A DNA stretch of 64,000 nt, taken from contig NC_089191.1 in NCBI RefSeq assembly GCF_947507565.1, forward strand, positions 124,001 to 188,000, written 5' to 3'. Made by a program: the position numbers and the translations under genes. Below, one piece after another: positions 1-11,684 of this stretch. Positions within the stretch are counted from its first letter, which is position 1. Each line of letters starts with the position of its first letter. The notes beneath the pieces are model-generated. The model worked only from the letters and a program-made list of their open reading frames with translations, did not search any database and had not been told where the DNA came from. Source of the stretch: Oscarella lobularis (lineage: Eukaryota; Porifera; Homoscleromorpha; Homosclerophorida; Oscarellidae).

Positions 1-52
1 ACGTCACGTGCACCTATAATAAATAAATAAATAATAACAGTGGTTCCCACAG

Positions 53-118
53 AATTTGCCACCCAAATATGAAGAAGCCATAAGAAATGGAGACTTGCCT
101 CCGGCCTACGTCCCATAG
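53..118 (+). CDS. Terminal exon of a LAPTM4-like membrane protein (partial)
   Basis: A splice acceptor (ccacag) at 47-52 opens a 21-codon exon ending at TAG 116-118. It encodes NLPPKYEEAIRNGDLPPAYVP, with two PPxY-like elements (PPKYEEA and PPAYVP). The cytoplasmic tails of LAPTM4 proteins end the same way, with paired proline-tyrosine motifs that bind NEDD4-type ubiquitin ligases for lysosomal sorting. The rest of the gene lies left of the window, so the membrane segments cannot be checked. Other PPxY-tailed membrane proteins are possible. Confidence 0.5.
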   Translation, partial: NLPPKYEEAIRNGDLPPAYVP

Positions 119-338
119 AAGGTAAGAAGGAAAGGGAGGACATCTGCTGAACTTAGCAAAGCATTTGTGTCTGTTGTTCAATGTTATGTCAATTGTTTTA
201 CTTTAGCCAGTGAAACAAAACCAATCACTATTATCCTACATTGCGAAAAGGCAATGTACGATGATTCTGATTGCAAAAAATCTATACTTCACTCTCCTAA
301 AAGAACCCCCTTTGTATGAATAGCTCTTCTATCTTTTC
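119..338. other. Spacer between LAPTM4-like 3' end and MRPL15
   Basis: AT-rich stretch that should hold the 3' UTR of the plus-strand exon and any remaining 3' sequence of MRPL15. I see no ORF or repeat of note. Confidence 0.4.
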
Positions 339-680
339 TTATCTCACCTTCTTCCCTTGTCCTCGTCTTTCCCTGAGGCTCTTCCTCCCCGCAATCGCCT
401 CAACCCTTCGCCTCAACTCATCCCCCGCAATCCCCTCAGCCAAATACCCCCTCTTCTCAAACGACATATAATAGGGCAGTAACTTATTAGGCGGCAACGC
501 GCGTCGCGGCGTCAAACGTCCCTCAAACTTCTCCGGCTTTAGAAGCGCGCGTAGACCAAGTCGATTATAATGCGCGCACACAACGCTCCCCCCTTCGCGT
601 TCCACAGCCTCGATAGCACTCCGCGACGCCTGACTCACTTCGATATCGATCTTAGATCGAAACCACGTCTCCCCCTAGGG
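339..680 (-). CDS. MRPL15: Mitochondrial ribosomal protein uL15m, C-terminal part
   Basis: Large-subunit mitochondrial ribosomal protein. The minus-strand frame reads GETWFRSKIDIEVSQASRS at its start, followed by conserved uL15m blocks such as AIEAVEREGGSVVCAHYN and PYYMSFEKRGYLAE. The exon starts after a polypyrimidine acceptor near 680 (RC tctttccctag). The frame can stop at 339, but an excellent donor (AAG then gtgagat) near 349 means the exon may end there and continue left. The N-terminal exons with the glycine-rich rRNA-binding region were not found up to 1330, so this is either a partial gene with a distant 5' end or a truncated copy. Confidence 0.65.
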
Positions 681-1330
681 AAAGAGACAGAGGATGTGGC
701 GGGAAATTCAGGGGAGGGACGGGTGGGAAAAATTTACGGTTCCTAGAAGTTTGACGCCGTGTTCGATACGCGGTCCGACGACCCTGGCGCGCTGGAGCGT
801 CGACATGGTAACGGGTTCTTTGGGATCGATTCGACCGCGATCGATCCAAAGTTGAAGTTTCGACAGATTCAGCGGTTCGTAGTCGCGTCGAAATCTGCGT
901 TATCAAACCGCGATATCCCGGATGTAGATATCTCGAGGGGAGAGTGACGTGTGTACTTGTTTCGAAATCCGTGTTTGGGTACGCGTAGATAGAAGGGAGT
1001 TTGACCGCCTTCGAAGCCGATTCGAGGCTTTGTGCCCGAATGGCGTTGACCTTGGCCCTTGTGACCGCGTCCCGACGTCTTTCCGTGACCCGATCCCGGT
1101 CCTCGACCGACGCGAATCGCCTGCCGGAACGAGAGGGCGGCGGGAAAATTTAGAAATCGATAATTAGCGGTCTATTCTATAAACCGGAAGCCGCGCCCAC
1201 GCACAATTCAGTCACGATTGTGAATTCAAGGAAGCGGTTGGGCAATCGACTTCCGGCTAGACTGGCGCGAGACTAGTCAGTCTCTCTCTAGGGGCGCCAC
1301 CGCCGGCAGGTGGATAGAATAAAGGCTGGG
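681..1330. other. GC-rich stretch without a recognisable gene
   Basis: CpG-rich region upstream of TFAP2. Open frames exist on both strands (759-947 and 949-1167 on plus; about 652-1160 open on minus), but none resembles a protein family. Low stop-codon density is expected at this composition. The missing 5' exons of MRPL15 would belong here but I could not find them. Confidence 0.4.
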
Positions 1331-1332
1331 GG

Positions 1333-1338
1333 TATAAG
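1333..1338 (+). promoter_or_regulatory. TATA-like element of the distal TFAP2 promoter
   Basis: TATAAG lies about 80 bp upstream of the exon 1a start codon (1419) in the GC-rich leader. Position and sequence fit a TATA box; the start site itself is inferred. Confidence 0.4.
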
Positions 1339-1418
1339 CCCGCAGAGATCAGTTTGGTGTGAGCTGCCGCGAGTGCAAACAATCCCTCCCTCCCTCCCTC
1401 AAGTCAAGTCAAGAGAAA

Positions 1419-4400
1419 ATGGAATCTACGACAACTGTGAATCATCAACTTGATTCTTCTACATCATCATCATCGTCATCTAAGGATGATTCGAATAAGT
1501 CGGTTGGAAGTGCTGCTGTGACGGCGCTTCCACCACCGCCGCCGCCGCCACCGCCGCCTACTGGGTTCTCTCTCCCACTTATGTTGAGTAGCTCTGGGAT
1601 GAATTTGGCGTTGACGCCGACCGCTTCGCCGCTCACTCGGCAACTTTTGTTGCATCAGACGGCGGCGACGTTTGGATGGCCGGGAAATTGCAGTATGACG
1701 CGATGCGGAACGTTCGATAGTGCTGTACCGTTTGGGGTAAGCGAAAAAGGAGAGTTGACTATGTGACCCCGCCCCCACCTCTACTAAGGAGCCCCCCATT
1801 GTGTGATCTTGAGAATGTAGGCTTAGAAATCTCGCTTTCAGTGCCGGTTCACTGTAAGCGGATGCACATCCCCTCCCTAGGTTCTCGCCTAAGGCGAGGG
1901 TTCGTTCCCCCCCCTTGAAAGAAAAGAGGTCCCACTAATACGAATAAGCTTGCCTTCTTCTTTGCTCCAGGAAGATCGGCAATGTTGTTTAGTTTGACTC
2001 GCGGTAGACAGTCTAGAGCTCTTTCTAGAGCCTTTCCCGTCGCTCGTCTTGTCGCCATTGACGCACGCTAGAAATCTCCCCGTACGCGCAACGCTCTCCC
2101 GTATAAGTATAGACACGAACATGAGCCCCGTATACTTTCAGACAGCCTTCCACGTGCTCGTCGAAGTAGACATAGGGTTCACGCGACTGGGCGTACCGCA
2201 CGTCAAGATAATAAGCAAATGAGCAGCTAACCGAATCAAAGGGGCGGGATTTCTAGGGAAAGCGTGTAGAAGCAGACAGGATAGACGCGTGCCGCATCGC
2301 CTTCACATGTCTACTTCAACCTAACGAAGTCTGAATGAGATGTCTGTCTGCGCGCGCCCAGTCGCAATAGGCTTCGTACGCGGACACAGCTAAAACCGCA
2401 CACGCAATTCGGTACGAGTCTCAGTGAGACTCGAATATTTGGTGCCGGCACCAGGCGTGGTCGCGATCCTCTGAGAGCCCTATAATCCGACTGGTCCCTG
2501 TCGATCGAAGTCAGTCGTCAGCACCGTGCCACACCGAAATCCCCGAATGGCCTGTTCGACACTTTTGTACGGAGATGCGTTCGCTGCGGCGGGCGCCGCT
2601 GCCGCCGCGGCGGCGACGAAACGCGGCGACGTGTCGCTTGCGAATCCCTATTATTATCACGCTGAAACTCTTCACGGCGGAGGAGCCGATTCTGTTCAGG
2701 TAGAATGCGATAAAAGGAGGAAGAACGAGAATCCCGATCCCCTAGTTAGAGTTCGTTAGTCCGTTCGAAAGTTCCTAGAGTGATTAGAGCATCCTATAAG
2801 GACCTTGAGTGATCGTTTCCTCTCTTCGTCTCGCAGGTAAAAGCGAATTTTCAGTACGGAGCGAGCGGAGGAAACGAGCCGCCGCGTTGGATGCCTCAAT
2901 CGTTCCAAGCGACAGCTCCTCCGACAGGAGCCCCCGCCCACAGTCAGATCTACAATTGCGCCGCTGCCGCGTCAGCGCAAACGTCCTACTTCGGTTCTCA
3001 ATGCAGCGGTGGAAGCGCGAGTCCCATCGATACGACGGCAAACGTCGGATCGCCGCCAACGATCGCCGTCAGTAGCGCGCCTAACGATCTCTATCGAAGT
3101 TTTCCGCAGCAATCGCCACGCCACGCCCGCCGCTTTTCGCCCTACGACGTCGCGCATCGAGCGCCTTATTTGCCGTCGTGCAGCGCCGCTGGCGGTCTCC
3201 GTTCGCCCGATTCGGAATCGTATGCGCAGTCGGTGCCTTCGACAACGCCGCATCAACCGCATCAAGCGTCCGACGAAGGAACGGCGGCTGCTGCTGCGGC
3301 GGCGGCAGCGGCAGCGGCAGCAGCCACGCATCATCTACAACACTTTCATCATCGAACAAGCGAGAGTTCGGCATTGGGTCGTCGCATAATCGATTCGGAA
3401 GAGGAGGAAGACGAGTTGGTGTTCGGAAGTGGGACGCAAGCGGGAACACACCCCCTCGCCGCAGCAGCAGCTGCCACAGCGTACGGACAAACTCAATATC
3501 CCTACCAGGTGCGCGCGCGAAAAAAAAGACTACATGTATAAAAAAAGTTCTAATGCCGGCGCGCTTTTCTTCTCTCAGGATCAACAGAGCCCGTGTAATA
3601 GTTCGACGACCAGCGGAGGTACGCGGTTTTCCCTCTGTTGACGTCTGTTCGGCGGTCGGCCTAATCCTGTTTTTTTTCTTCAGTTCCGACACCTGACCGA
3701 AAACGCGACGTGCATCCGTCCGACGTCTTTTGTTGCGTTCCCGGTCGACTCTCTCTTCTCAGTTCGACGTCCAAGTATAAGGTCACTGTCGGCGAAGTGA
3801 CGCGACGTCTATCGACTCCCGAATGTCTCAATGCGTCGCTTCTTGGCGGCGTTCTACGACGGTGAGTCTCGCATTCAGTCATGCAACGCGCGCGCGCGGT
3901 CGCAATTTCATTCATCAACGACCGGCTTTTTCCTCTTTTGCGGTCGTCGCGATTTGCCGGCTAATGCGTTATTGCAATTCCAATGTTGTCCACAATGAAT
4001 TTTTCCTATGCTCGGTTTTTTTTATCGGTGTACTCTGGTCTCGCGAGGGTGCGACCGCATTGTTACACTAGTGGGCGGGGCTTGTCTGCTTCTTCACATT
4101 ATGCTAATTGTCTTTTTCTGCTCTCTCGCAGAGCGAAATCAAAGAACGGCGGGACGGCGTTGAGACAGCGGCTAGAAACGATCGGCCTATCGCTTCCGCC
4201 AGGACGCAGAAAAGCGACGAGCGTCTCCCTTCTCACGTCCCTAGTCGAAGGTACGTAAATAGTACGCGTGTGCTCGGTCTAGCTCCCCTCATGACAAATT
4301 AGTGACCGCATGCCCCACTTCGTGGCTTCACCGTCGTAATTAGCAACGCATTCCTCCACGGCATTTGCATTCCCGCCGCAGCTACTTCAGTCATGAGAAT

Positions 4401-5005
4401 GATGACTGAATTTGCACCTGTCGGGATTCTCGGTCAACGTCTCTTTTTTTTTTCCCGCGCAGGCGAAGCGATCCACCTGGCGCGCGATTTCAACCAGGTG
4501 TGTCAGACGGCATTTCCCGCGCAAGAATTGGCGACAATGATTGCGCGCCAACAACAACAACAACAACAACAACATCATCCCGACGAAGAATCGTCGACGA
4601 AGCGAAAGGAAGCCGTCAAGGGCGCAATGTAAGTTCCCGTCTAACACGCACGCGCGCGCAAACTCAATTCTTTCATCATCATGCAGGAAAGTCATAGGCG
4701 AGCTTCAGGACGTCATCGCGTCCAGCTGTTCGCTCAACGCGGAAGACTACAACCCGGAAATGGCGGCAACGCCCGGTCTCAACTATTTCGGTCTCCTCTC
4801 GCACGGTTTCGGAACGCCGACGATCCACGCGGCGCTGAATACGGTACAAAATTACCTCCGGGAATTGCTCGTCGTCACGGGCAATGGGGGCGCGGCTCCG
4901 GCGAGCGGAACGGCGTGTTGCGCGAGCGATAGCGGCGTTTCCATTGACGACGACATGGCGAGCGAAAGCTCCAATCGAAAGCCGTTGAATACGAAAAGGC
5001 GATAA
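1419..5005 (+). CDS. TFAP2: AP-2 transcription factor with two alternative first exons
   Basis: Nuclear factor that binds GC-rich DNA as a dimer through a basic helix-span-helix domain. Exons: 1a 1419-1736 or 1b 2547-2699, then 2855-3508, 3579-3618, 3684-3861, 4132-4250, 4463-4628, 4687-5005. Summed lengths are whole codons for both forms (597 and 542 aa). The DNA-binding half carries AP-2 hallmarks: [50 protein letters not shown] and [13 protein letters not shown]. The N-terminal half has Ala, Pro, His and Gln runs (polyQ near 4548-4573) and a Gln/Tyr/Pro-rich activation-like region. Exon 1a has a run of ten prolines and exon 1b an alanine run. Both first exons end in phase 0 and share exon 2. 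Orthology to a vertebrate paralogue cannot be assigned. Confidence 0.95.
2481..2486 (+). promoter_or_regulatory. TATA-like element of the internal TFAP2 promoter
   Basis: TATAAT sits 61 bp upstream of the exon 1b ATG (2547) and follows a GC-rich stretch. It supports an independent promoter for the second first exon, as inferred from the exon structure. Confidence 0.35.
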
Positions 5006-5082
5006 TGAGAAAAAATCGTCTTTGAGACAATTTTAGTATAGGGGTCTTCTGCGCACGCCCAGTAGAGCTGTACATATAGACA

Positions 5083-5110
5083 CACACCACACACACACAC
5101 ACGCGCGCGA
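5083..5110. repeat. CA/CG microsatellite in the TFAP2 3' UTR
   Basis: Run of acacac turning into cgcgcg in the presumed 3' UTR of TFAP2. Simple sequence only. Confidence 0.8.
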
Positions 5111-5276
5111 TTGGCTGGCAATATTATTGGTGTAGAGTTTAGAGTCTTGGTTAGGAGGAGGAGGAAGAATAGAGATGCCAGTTGTTGGGCGTCCGGTTCT
5201 CTTTCCTTTTTCGTTTGCTCTATTTTTACCTTCGGATTTTACCATGGCATTTGTATTGATTCCTCCTTACCTGTTA

Positions 5277-5282
5277 AATAAA
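5277..5282 (+). terminator. Poly(A) signal of TFAP2
   Basis: AATAAA 270 bp after the TFAP2 stop codon, the first canonical hexamer downstream. Confidence 0.6.
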
Positions 5283-5676
5283 CGCTCTTCGAAGTCAGAC
5301 AAATGGGGGGCGGGGCAAATGCGCAAGAGAGAGTGAGATGAGAGGATGTGCGATAGACTAATGGAATTTGTCTAGCAAAACGACCCTAAAAAGAAAAAAG
5401 CTCACCCCTTCTCGCCTTGATTCTTCTCATTCGAACAAACGAACGTGTTTGCATGGGGGGGCCCCCCTCCAAAACTAGACGAACACGAAAGGGGCTTCGG
5501 TTTGTTGATAGATACGTCTAATAGGTCTTGACTAAACATCCTCATTGCGGACGTTCTCTCTCCCCCCCCACCCCACCCCAAACCCTCCACATAATGAAGT
5601 CAAGCGCGAGCGCCGAGAACTAATTATAAATTTTAGAGCAAGTAGACAAGGGGATTCAACTAACGTGCAAAACTCG
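5283..5676. other. Convergent intergenic spacer TFAP2 / PITHD1
   Basis: Region between the TFAP2 poly(A) signal and the PITHD1 stop. It holds short homopolymer tracts (G7C6 near 5455, C8 near 5561) and no convincing ORF. It must contain the PITHD1 3' UTR. Confidence 0.5.
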
Positions 5677-6581
5677 TTACGAAATCTGCTGTCTAACGCT
5701 GTCTACTCCTTTGATTCTATGGTCTGCGGGATTCGCTTGGGCTTCGTAGTTGCATATTGTGACCTCGTGTCGGCGAGTCTACACAAAAGAGGCAAAGAAT
5801 AGAATAGGGAATATGCGCGCGTGGCGTCACGCGTCTCGCACTGGAGCGAATTCTCCTGATAAACCAATATAGTAGATCCTCGTTGCTTCGGCTCCAAAGT
5901 TTGAAGCAAAGTACATAGTCAAGTGAGTCACCCCAGAGAATCGTGATACCCTAGAACACGCGGCGCGGTGGCGACGCGCGAAACGGCGCGCGATCGATCG
6001 ATTGCGACTTACATTGTTGGGTATTCAATCGAACCGTCCCTATCTTCCTGTAGCTGAAATTCCTGATCGGCCGATGCCGTCGTATCGTCAAAAGTCATAC
6101 CAGGACGATTTTTGTATCTAGAGGAATAATAAAAAAAGGGTCCCTTCTTTTTCCTCTACGTACTGAGTTATTACAGTTTGACTTGGGCTGGGTGACTCTC
6201 GCCTTCGCCGCCAATTATTACAAAACCTTTCAGCTTTATATCACCCGTAAATCTACTCAGGCATCTCTCTACGCAACTCTGAATAAGTGACGTCATTTTT
6301 ACGGTATTCTAAGGAGCAGTTCTTCATCTGCATCACTCTCGACATACTAGGGATATATATATCATTTATTCAGGTACGTTAGGAATTTCTACTTTAGATG
6401 TATCAAGTCGATCGTCCCAAGGTTTGAAGACGTTCTTTCCCGAGCCGTCTTCGACCTCGTTTAGACACTCGACGTTATACGTGTCGATTTTTGTGTAAAG
6501 ACTGTACGCTTGACCCAATTCCGAGTCGTGATCACCGTGATCGTGATCGTGGTGATGATGATGATGGTGATGGTCACTCAT
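5677..6581 (-). CDS. PITHD1: PITH domain-containing protein 1
   Basis: Small soluble PITH-domain protein, a fold that docks on the 26S proteasome in the related TXNL1. Five exons on the minus strand: 6581-6378, 6278-6175, 6117-6013, 5950-5842 and 5778-5677, totalling 207 codons (human about 211). The N-terminus is His-rich, as in the family. Conserved blocks include AYSLYTKIDTYNVECLNE, NVFKPWDDR, LKGFVIIGGEGESHP, MTFDDTTASADQEF and RRHEVTICNYEAQANPADH, the last being a family signature. The ATG at 6581 is 126 bp from the NRBP ATG on the opposite strand, so the two share a promoter region. Confidence 0.95.
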
Positions 6582-6707
6582 AATTACACGGGAAATGTCA
6601 CGTGATAGTTCTCGTCTCTGATTGGCCTTCGATTTTCGACTTTAGATGAAGTTCTTTGCCTTGCTACGTCACGCAATTGCTTTAGCGCACGCATCGATCC
6701 GACGACG

Positions 6708-9039
6708 ATGCCTGAAAAAAACGCCGCTTCTGCGTCAGCAGCGATCGTTTCGGCCAATTCCGAAATCGATTCGGGCGAAGAGGACAGCGACGATGAAATT
6801 CTCGAAGAGAGCCCGAACGGCCGCTGGCAAAAACGCCGCGACAAGGTCGAATTCCTCGCGAGGGCCCCCACCTCGCATTTCCCAATGGATAGCGTCGCGT
6901 AGGTGACCCAGCGAGACGTGCCGGGCATCGACGCCGCTTATTTGGCAATGGACACAGAAGAAGGCGTCGAAGTCGTGTGGAACGAAGTGAATTTCTCCGA
7001 ACGCAAAGCTTCGGCGAAAGGGGTGTGTCCTCGCGCTCATTCCCGCGCTTATTTCCCCCACTAGTCATTGTTTTAGGACAGTGACTATATGCGAAAGGTT
7101 TTCGATAATTTATCCGAATTGAAAGTGAGTTCATTTCTTTGGGCTTCGTGGGTGGACACGCCCCCCTTTTCTCTACACTGTAGCATGCGAACATTGTCAA
7201 GTTCTATCAATATTGGATTACGGATAATCATCAGCGCGTCGTTTTTATTACGGAGTATATGACGTCAGGGTCATTGAAACAATTTATTAAGAAAGCACAG
7301 AAGAATAAGAAACCCGTAGGAAAAAAGGTATTTAATTGATTCATCAATTTAATTATTATTATTCTACGAAGAGAATTTTTAGACGTGGGCGCGGTGGTGT
7401 CGTCAAATTCTCTTTGCGCTAAGGTAATTGAAAAAATTAAATAAAAATTGAAAATTGATATCTAATTAAGTTATTTGCACGAATCTGATTTGAAAATCGT
7501 TCACGGAAATCTGACATGTGACACGATATTCTTCCAGCACAATGGACTAATTAAAATTGGATGCGGTAATAAAATAAAAAATTTCAAAAAAAATTGAATT
7601 AGGAATAGTTTAATTAAGTTGCCCCGGATACAATTAATAAACACGTCAAAACGGTTTCAGATCCAGCAGCAGCGCGAAATTCTTATTATATAGCACCAGA
7701 ATATGGTACTTTTTTAAGATTTGATTTTTTAATTATATAACATAATTATTAGGGCGGCAATCGTTTGTGACGCAATCTGATATCTACGCGTTTGGAGTAT
7801 GCGCACTAGAGGCAAGCACATTAAATAAATGAATAATAATAATAATAATAAATGAGGGAATTTTTAAAGATGGCTATCACGGAAATTCTGAGTTCTATAG
7901 CGAATGGAACAGAGGGCAAGCCGAAGCACTTGGACCACGATTCAATTATAAAAATGATTGACAGAGTCGAAGATCCTCAAGTCAAGGTAAATTGATTTTG
8001 TCACTCACGTGACTATTTATTTATTAATTTTCCTTAGGCGTTTATTCACGCCTGTTTGGAACATGACGTCGACGATCGTCCGTCGGCGCGAGAACTTCTT
8101 CTCCACCCCGCTATCTTTGAATGCCATTCGCTCAAGGTTTTCGCCACTCACGCTGTCATACAGATATTTGATTTGAGAGGCAAGGGGGAAAGGGGGGCCC
8201 CCTTAAAGGGGTAGATACTTATTGACTAGATAGGGAAGGATGTTGAGACGGCTTTGATTGGGAAAATGAGAAATCGGGCGGGGATGGAGAAGGGGGATAA
8301 GGTTGGCGCGGAGATTAAGCACGTTGATGGGCGCGAAGGCATTCAGCAGATGTAAGGAGAGAGAGAAGGGAGGAGAGAGGGTTTTTTTTAGAATCTCTGG
8401 GTTTTCAAAGGTTCAAGCCGTCTGATTTGGAGAAATTGTTGCAGGAAGTTCGCGATGGGTTGCATCCTTTGACGGGCGTTTGTAAGCCTAAATTGGCTGA
8501 GAATGCGTACGTTCAGATTTAATTAATTAATTAAATTATTGGGTCAATTGGGCGGGGTTTTAGGTCAAAGTCCAGTTCGACTGAAAATCTTGCGGAACCG
8601 GATGCAAGTGAGACGCAGTATGAAGTGGAAGAGCGAAGGGTTGGGAAGCTTAGTCAAAGGGGTCAAGGGTCTTAGCTTGGGTTTTAGGTGAGATCTTGTG
8701 TGAGCTGTGACATCACAAGTGCAAATAACACTAGCCACGTAAATAAACTGGGGGGGGGGGGGGGGATCCTCTTTAAAATTTTCCTATAATTAGATTGTTT
8801 TGACGTTGAAACTAGAGGATGGGGTACAGAGACAATTGAGCTGTAATTTTACACCAAGTTAGTACGGGATATTTTGTTGCTATGGTAGCGAGTGGGTGTG
8901 TGCTACAGGTGATACGGCGGAGATAATGGCCGCTGAATTGGTTACATTTGGGTTCATAAATGAAGCGGATAGGGATTCGGTTGCTGATATGATAAGACAG
9001 CCAATCAAAGATGCGCCTGCACTTGCTGCTAAAGTTTAA
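6708..9039 (+). CDS. NRBP1: Nuclear receptor-binding protein (pseudokinase)
   Basis: Pseudokinase adaptor acting in ER-Golgi traffic and substrate recognition for Cullin-RING ligases. Sixteen exons by eye. The start matches the family closely: EILEESPNGRWQKRR, then VPGIDAAYLAMDTEEGVEVV. The kinase fold is degenerate as in the family: VHGNL replaces HRDL, and VAPD stands where DFG is expected. Later blocks: APEYGG, SDIYAFGVCALE and RPSARELLLHPAIFE, and a C-terminal region ending KDAPALAAKV. Two introns use GC donors (7812 and 8180). An intron near 8750 contains a run of 14 G. The gene is convergent with IQANK1, 192 bp apart. Confidence 0.95.
8750..8765 (+). repeat. Poly(G) tract in an NRBP intron
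   Basis: Fourteen consecutive G residues just after the donor at about 8740. A slippage-prone homopolymer, possibly assembly-sensitive. Confidence 0.85.
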
Positions 9040-9231
9040 TAGTCCCGTATGGGAGAAAGAAGAATTGTAGCTTCGGTAGCGCGCGCGCTTGCATGTTACG
9101 CATACCTATATATCCTGGATTTTTTTGCTCTTTTCTATTATTTAGACGCTTTGATACTATTTAGTTGCTTTATTTTCCTCTCCGTTGAATGACATACAAA
9201 AAAGTAAGTGTATCACGTGATTCGTGTTTTT

Positions 9232-10243
9232 CTAAACATTTCGTGGCTCCGGAACGAAAATTCGTATAGGGTACGTTTGACGAACGAGTTCGTCTGGGGG
9301 TCGTCTCATTCGCGTCACAACAACAAATTTGAAATTTTCGACTCGATTGAAATTATTTTTTCCGTATTGCTCCCCATCAGTCTTTCTCACCAAACCAAGG
9401 TACCTAAAAAATAATGCCTATATATAGATATTGGCTATTGATTTATTATTGACTTGTCTTCTTTCATAATTTCTTTGGTCATAATCGATTTCAAGAGATC
9501 CTTTTGAACGACGTCGAATTTCTGAGTCACAACATGCCATATATCGACGTCACGCAAATCCAACACAACGAATTTCCCGTATCTGTTTTTTAAATATAAA
9601 TAAGCTAGTATATATCATATGTATCGTTCTACCGTATGGCTCCCAGAACGTTCATTCGAATCGTTTCCGGGTCCATATCTCTCGGATGTAAAGCGTCGAG
9701 ATAATTCGTATCTCGATAGCGAAGAAACGTCGACGCCTGTTTCGACGTGTCAATAAGTAGAGGCCATCTAATAAGGTAATAGAAAATATTTCTAATATTT
9801 TTTTTATCCACCTTCCGTCTGAAGCGATTCGATTTCCGACGTCACGTAGAAGAACGTCATCGAGTTCGCGAATCGATACTTTGATACCGATCTCGCTCTC
9901 TCGATTCTTTTCATCTTAAAAAAGGAATTTTTATAAGGTAATTTGGGAGAGTGGGTTTTGACTGACTTTCATCGGGGTTCTGCTGCTCGCGAAGAGCCAG
10001 TCTCCGCTGAAAAAAAACCGATGAATCTAGGATTAATAATTTTAATCGGGTATTTACTTCGTCGACAATTTTTTGAGTCTTTTCAGCTCGCGCTTTGGCC
10101 TCATCTAGAATTGCTTCAGAGTCGTGAATAATTTGAAGAGTTACTTCGGGTTTTACGGCCCCAATTGCAGCCGATTTATCGTGCTCATATATTCTCTTGT
10201 TTAGTTCTTCGTACGCTTTGGCCAACTAAAGAAAATTAGGTAT

Positions 10244-10274
<31 letters not shown>

Positions 10275-11616
10275 GTGACCTGTTTCTGCGCAGTCTCGTA
10301 TTCTTTTTCGGCTTCTTTTAGCTTATTTTGAAGCCTATCATCTCCCACTTGTTCAAATTCAAAAAGGTATTTTTTCGTGATTTACCTTCCTGTTTGCTCT
10401 TCGTTTCGTTTTCTCTCTTCCTTCGCTTTGTTCTCTTTTTCTTCAGCCATCTTTGCCAGTATCGAATCCGTTTTCTCTATAGTCCATTCTTCGAGACGAG
10501 AGACGACAGCGGAAACGGAAGCAATCTTCCAAAACAAATTATTAATTAAAAACAAAACAATTACGAATACCTGAACTGGAGTCGCTCCATCATCGGCATA
10601 AATACGGGGATCGGCGCCAAACTCAAGCAAAACCTTGCAAGGAAAAAAACCAACATATATCTCAATATTTAAAAAATTCTCTTATACTACTTCAACTGCG
10701 TTTGTGTGGCCGGCAAATGCGGCTCGATACAAAGGAGTGCGACCGTATTGTCCCTTCGTATTCACGTCGGCTCCTTTGTCGATCAGCAATCGAACCGTTT
10801 CCGGGTTTCCCCCGTTGGCTGATTCTGATAGGGGCGTGTTTCCATTCGCGTCTGTGGAGTCGATAAATCGTTCTAAACGTCGTCTAATCGTCGCTTCGAT
10901 CATTCCCGTTGGAAAACCCTGTTCTTCGCATTTTTCTAAGGCGACTTGACGCGCCTCAAATTAAATCGTAATTTAATTAATTAATTAATTAATTATTGTG
11001 TTTTTATACTTCTCTTAGTACGGCAATTATTTCGTCGTTGTCTCCGTCGAATGCTGCTTCTAATAAGCGTTTTTTTCTTCTCTCTTCCTCTCGCTTGCGA
11101 CGTCTCTCTTCCTCGTATTTTCTCTTCTGCTTTTCCTCCTCGTCTCGTTCCATTTTTATCAGCTGAACCCATGCCTATGATAATGTTAATTAAATCGGTA
11201 TTTAATTTATTTATTTAATTAGGTACATCTCTTTGTATTTTATCCATCAATTCATCGTATTCTTTCTTCTCTTTTCTCTTCTTAGCTAGCTCCTTTTTAG
11301 CTCTATACTGTCGATATTTTGTTTGAATTTTTCTCGCAGCAGCTTCTTCCACTTTTGTCCATTTTTTTGCTGCAGACTTCGATTTTTGCTTTGCGTCTCC
11401 CGCCACTTTTGCTGGGCTACTGGACACGCCCCGTCCTCCACGTCCCCGCCCTCTACTAGCAACATTCGCAATTCCCCGTCCTCTCACTGCCCCAACATTT
11501 CCGCGAGCTGCTGCTGCTGCTACAACGGGTTTTCTTGCAGTAGCAGTTGCTGCACTTCCCGTTGACGTTCGATTTGTCTTTGTTGCAGCCTTCGCTGCGA
11601 TTCTTTTCGGCGGCAT
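9232..11616 (-). CDS. IQANK1: IQ motif and ankyrin repeat protein
   Basis: About eleven exons on the minus strand from ATG 11616 to TAG 9232-9234. Order: an Ala/Arg/Gly-rich basic N-terminus; an IQ calmodulin-binding motif (AARKIQTKYRQYRAKKELAK); a charged coiled coil; ankyrin repeats (NGNTPLSESANGGNPETVRL, then GRTPLYRAAFAGHTNAVEV); another coiled coil; and a C-terminal block with WPLLIDTSKQASTFLRYRD, DALHPRDMDPETIRMNVLGA and DLRDVDIWHVV. The C-terminal block matches the conserved dynein-AAA-like tail of human IQANK1. The last exon ends RQTYPIRIFVPEPRNV. Function is poorly known. The ATG is 68 bp from the MRGBP ATG. Confidence 0.85.
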
Positions 11617-11684
11617 AGCAACGCCTTATACGGGCAGTGTAAGACTCGAACATACGGGATCGGCGTGTGACTTTTACGACAGAA
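11617..11684. promoter_or_regulatory. 68-bp divergent promoter IQANK1 / MRGBP
   Basis: The whole interval between two opposed start codons is 68 bp, so both 5' UTRs and the shared promoter must overlap here or extend into coding sequence. No TATA box is obvious. Confidence 0.6.

Noticed and set aside
652-1167. Long open frames on both strands between MRPL15 and TFAP2
   Set aside because: CpG-rich DNA with few stops. No family resemblance, no splice logic, and the frames overlap each other on opposite strands.
6540-6581. Poly-His codon run as a simple repeat rather than coding
   Set aside because: It directly follows the ATG of PITHD1, whose orthologues also begin with His-rich sequence, so it was kept as coding.
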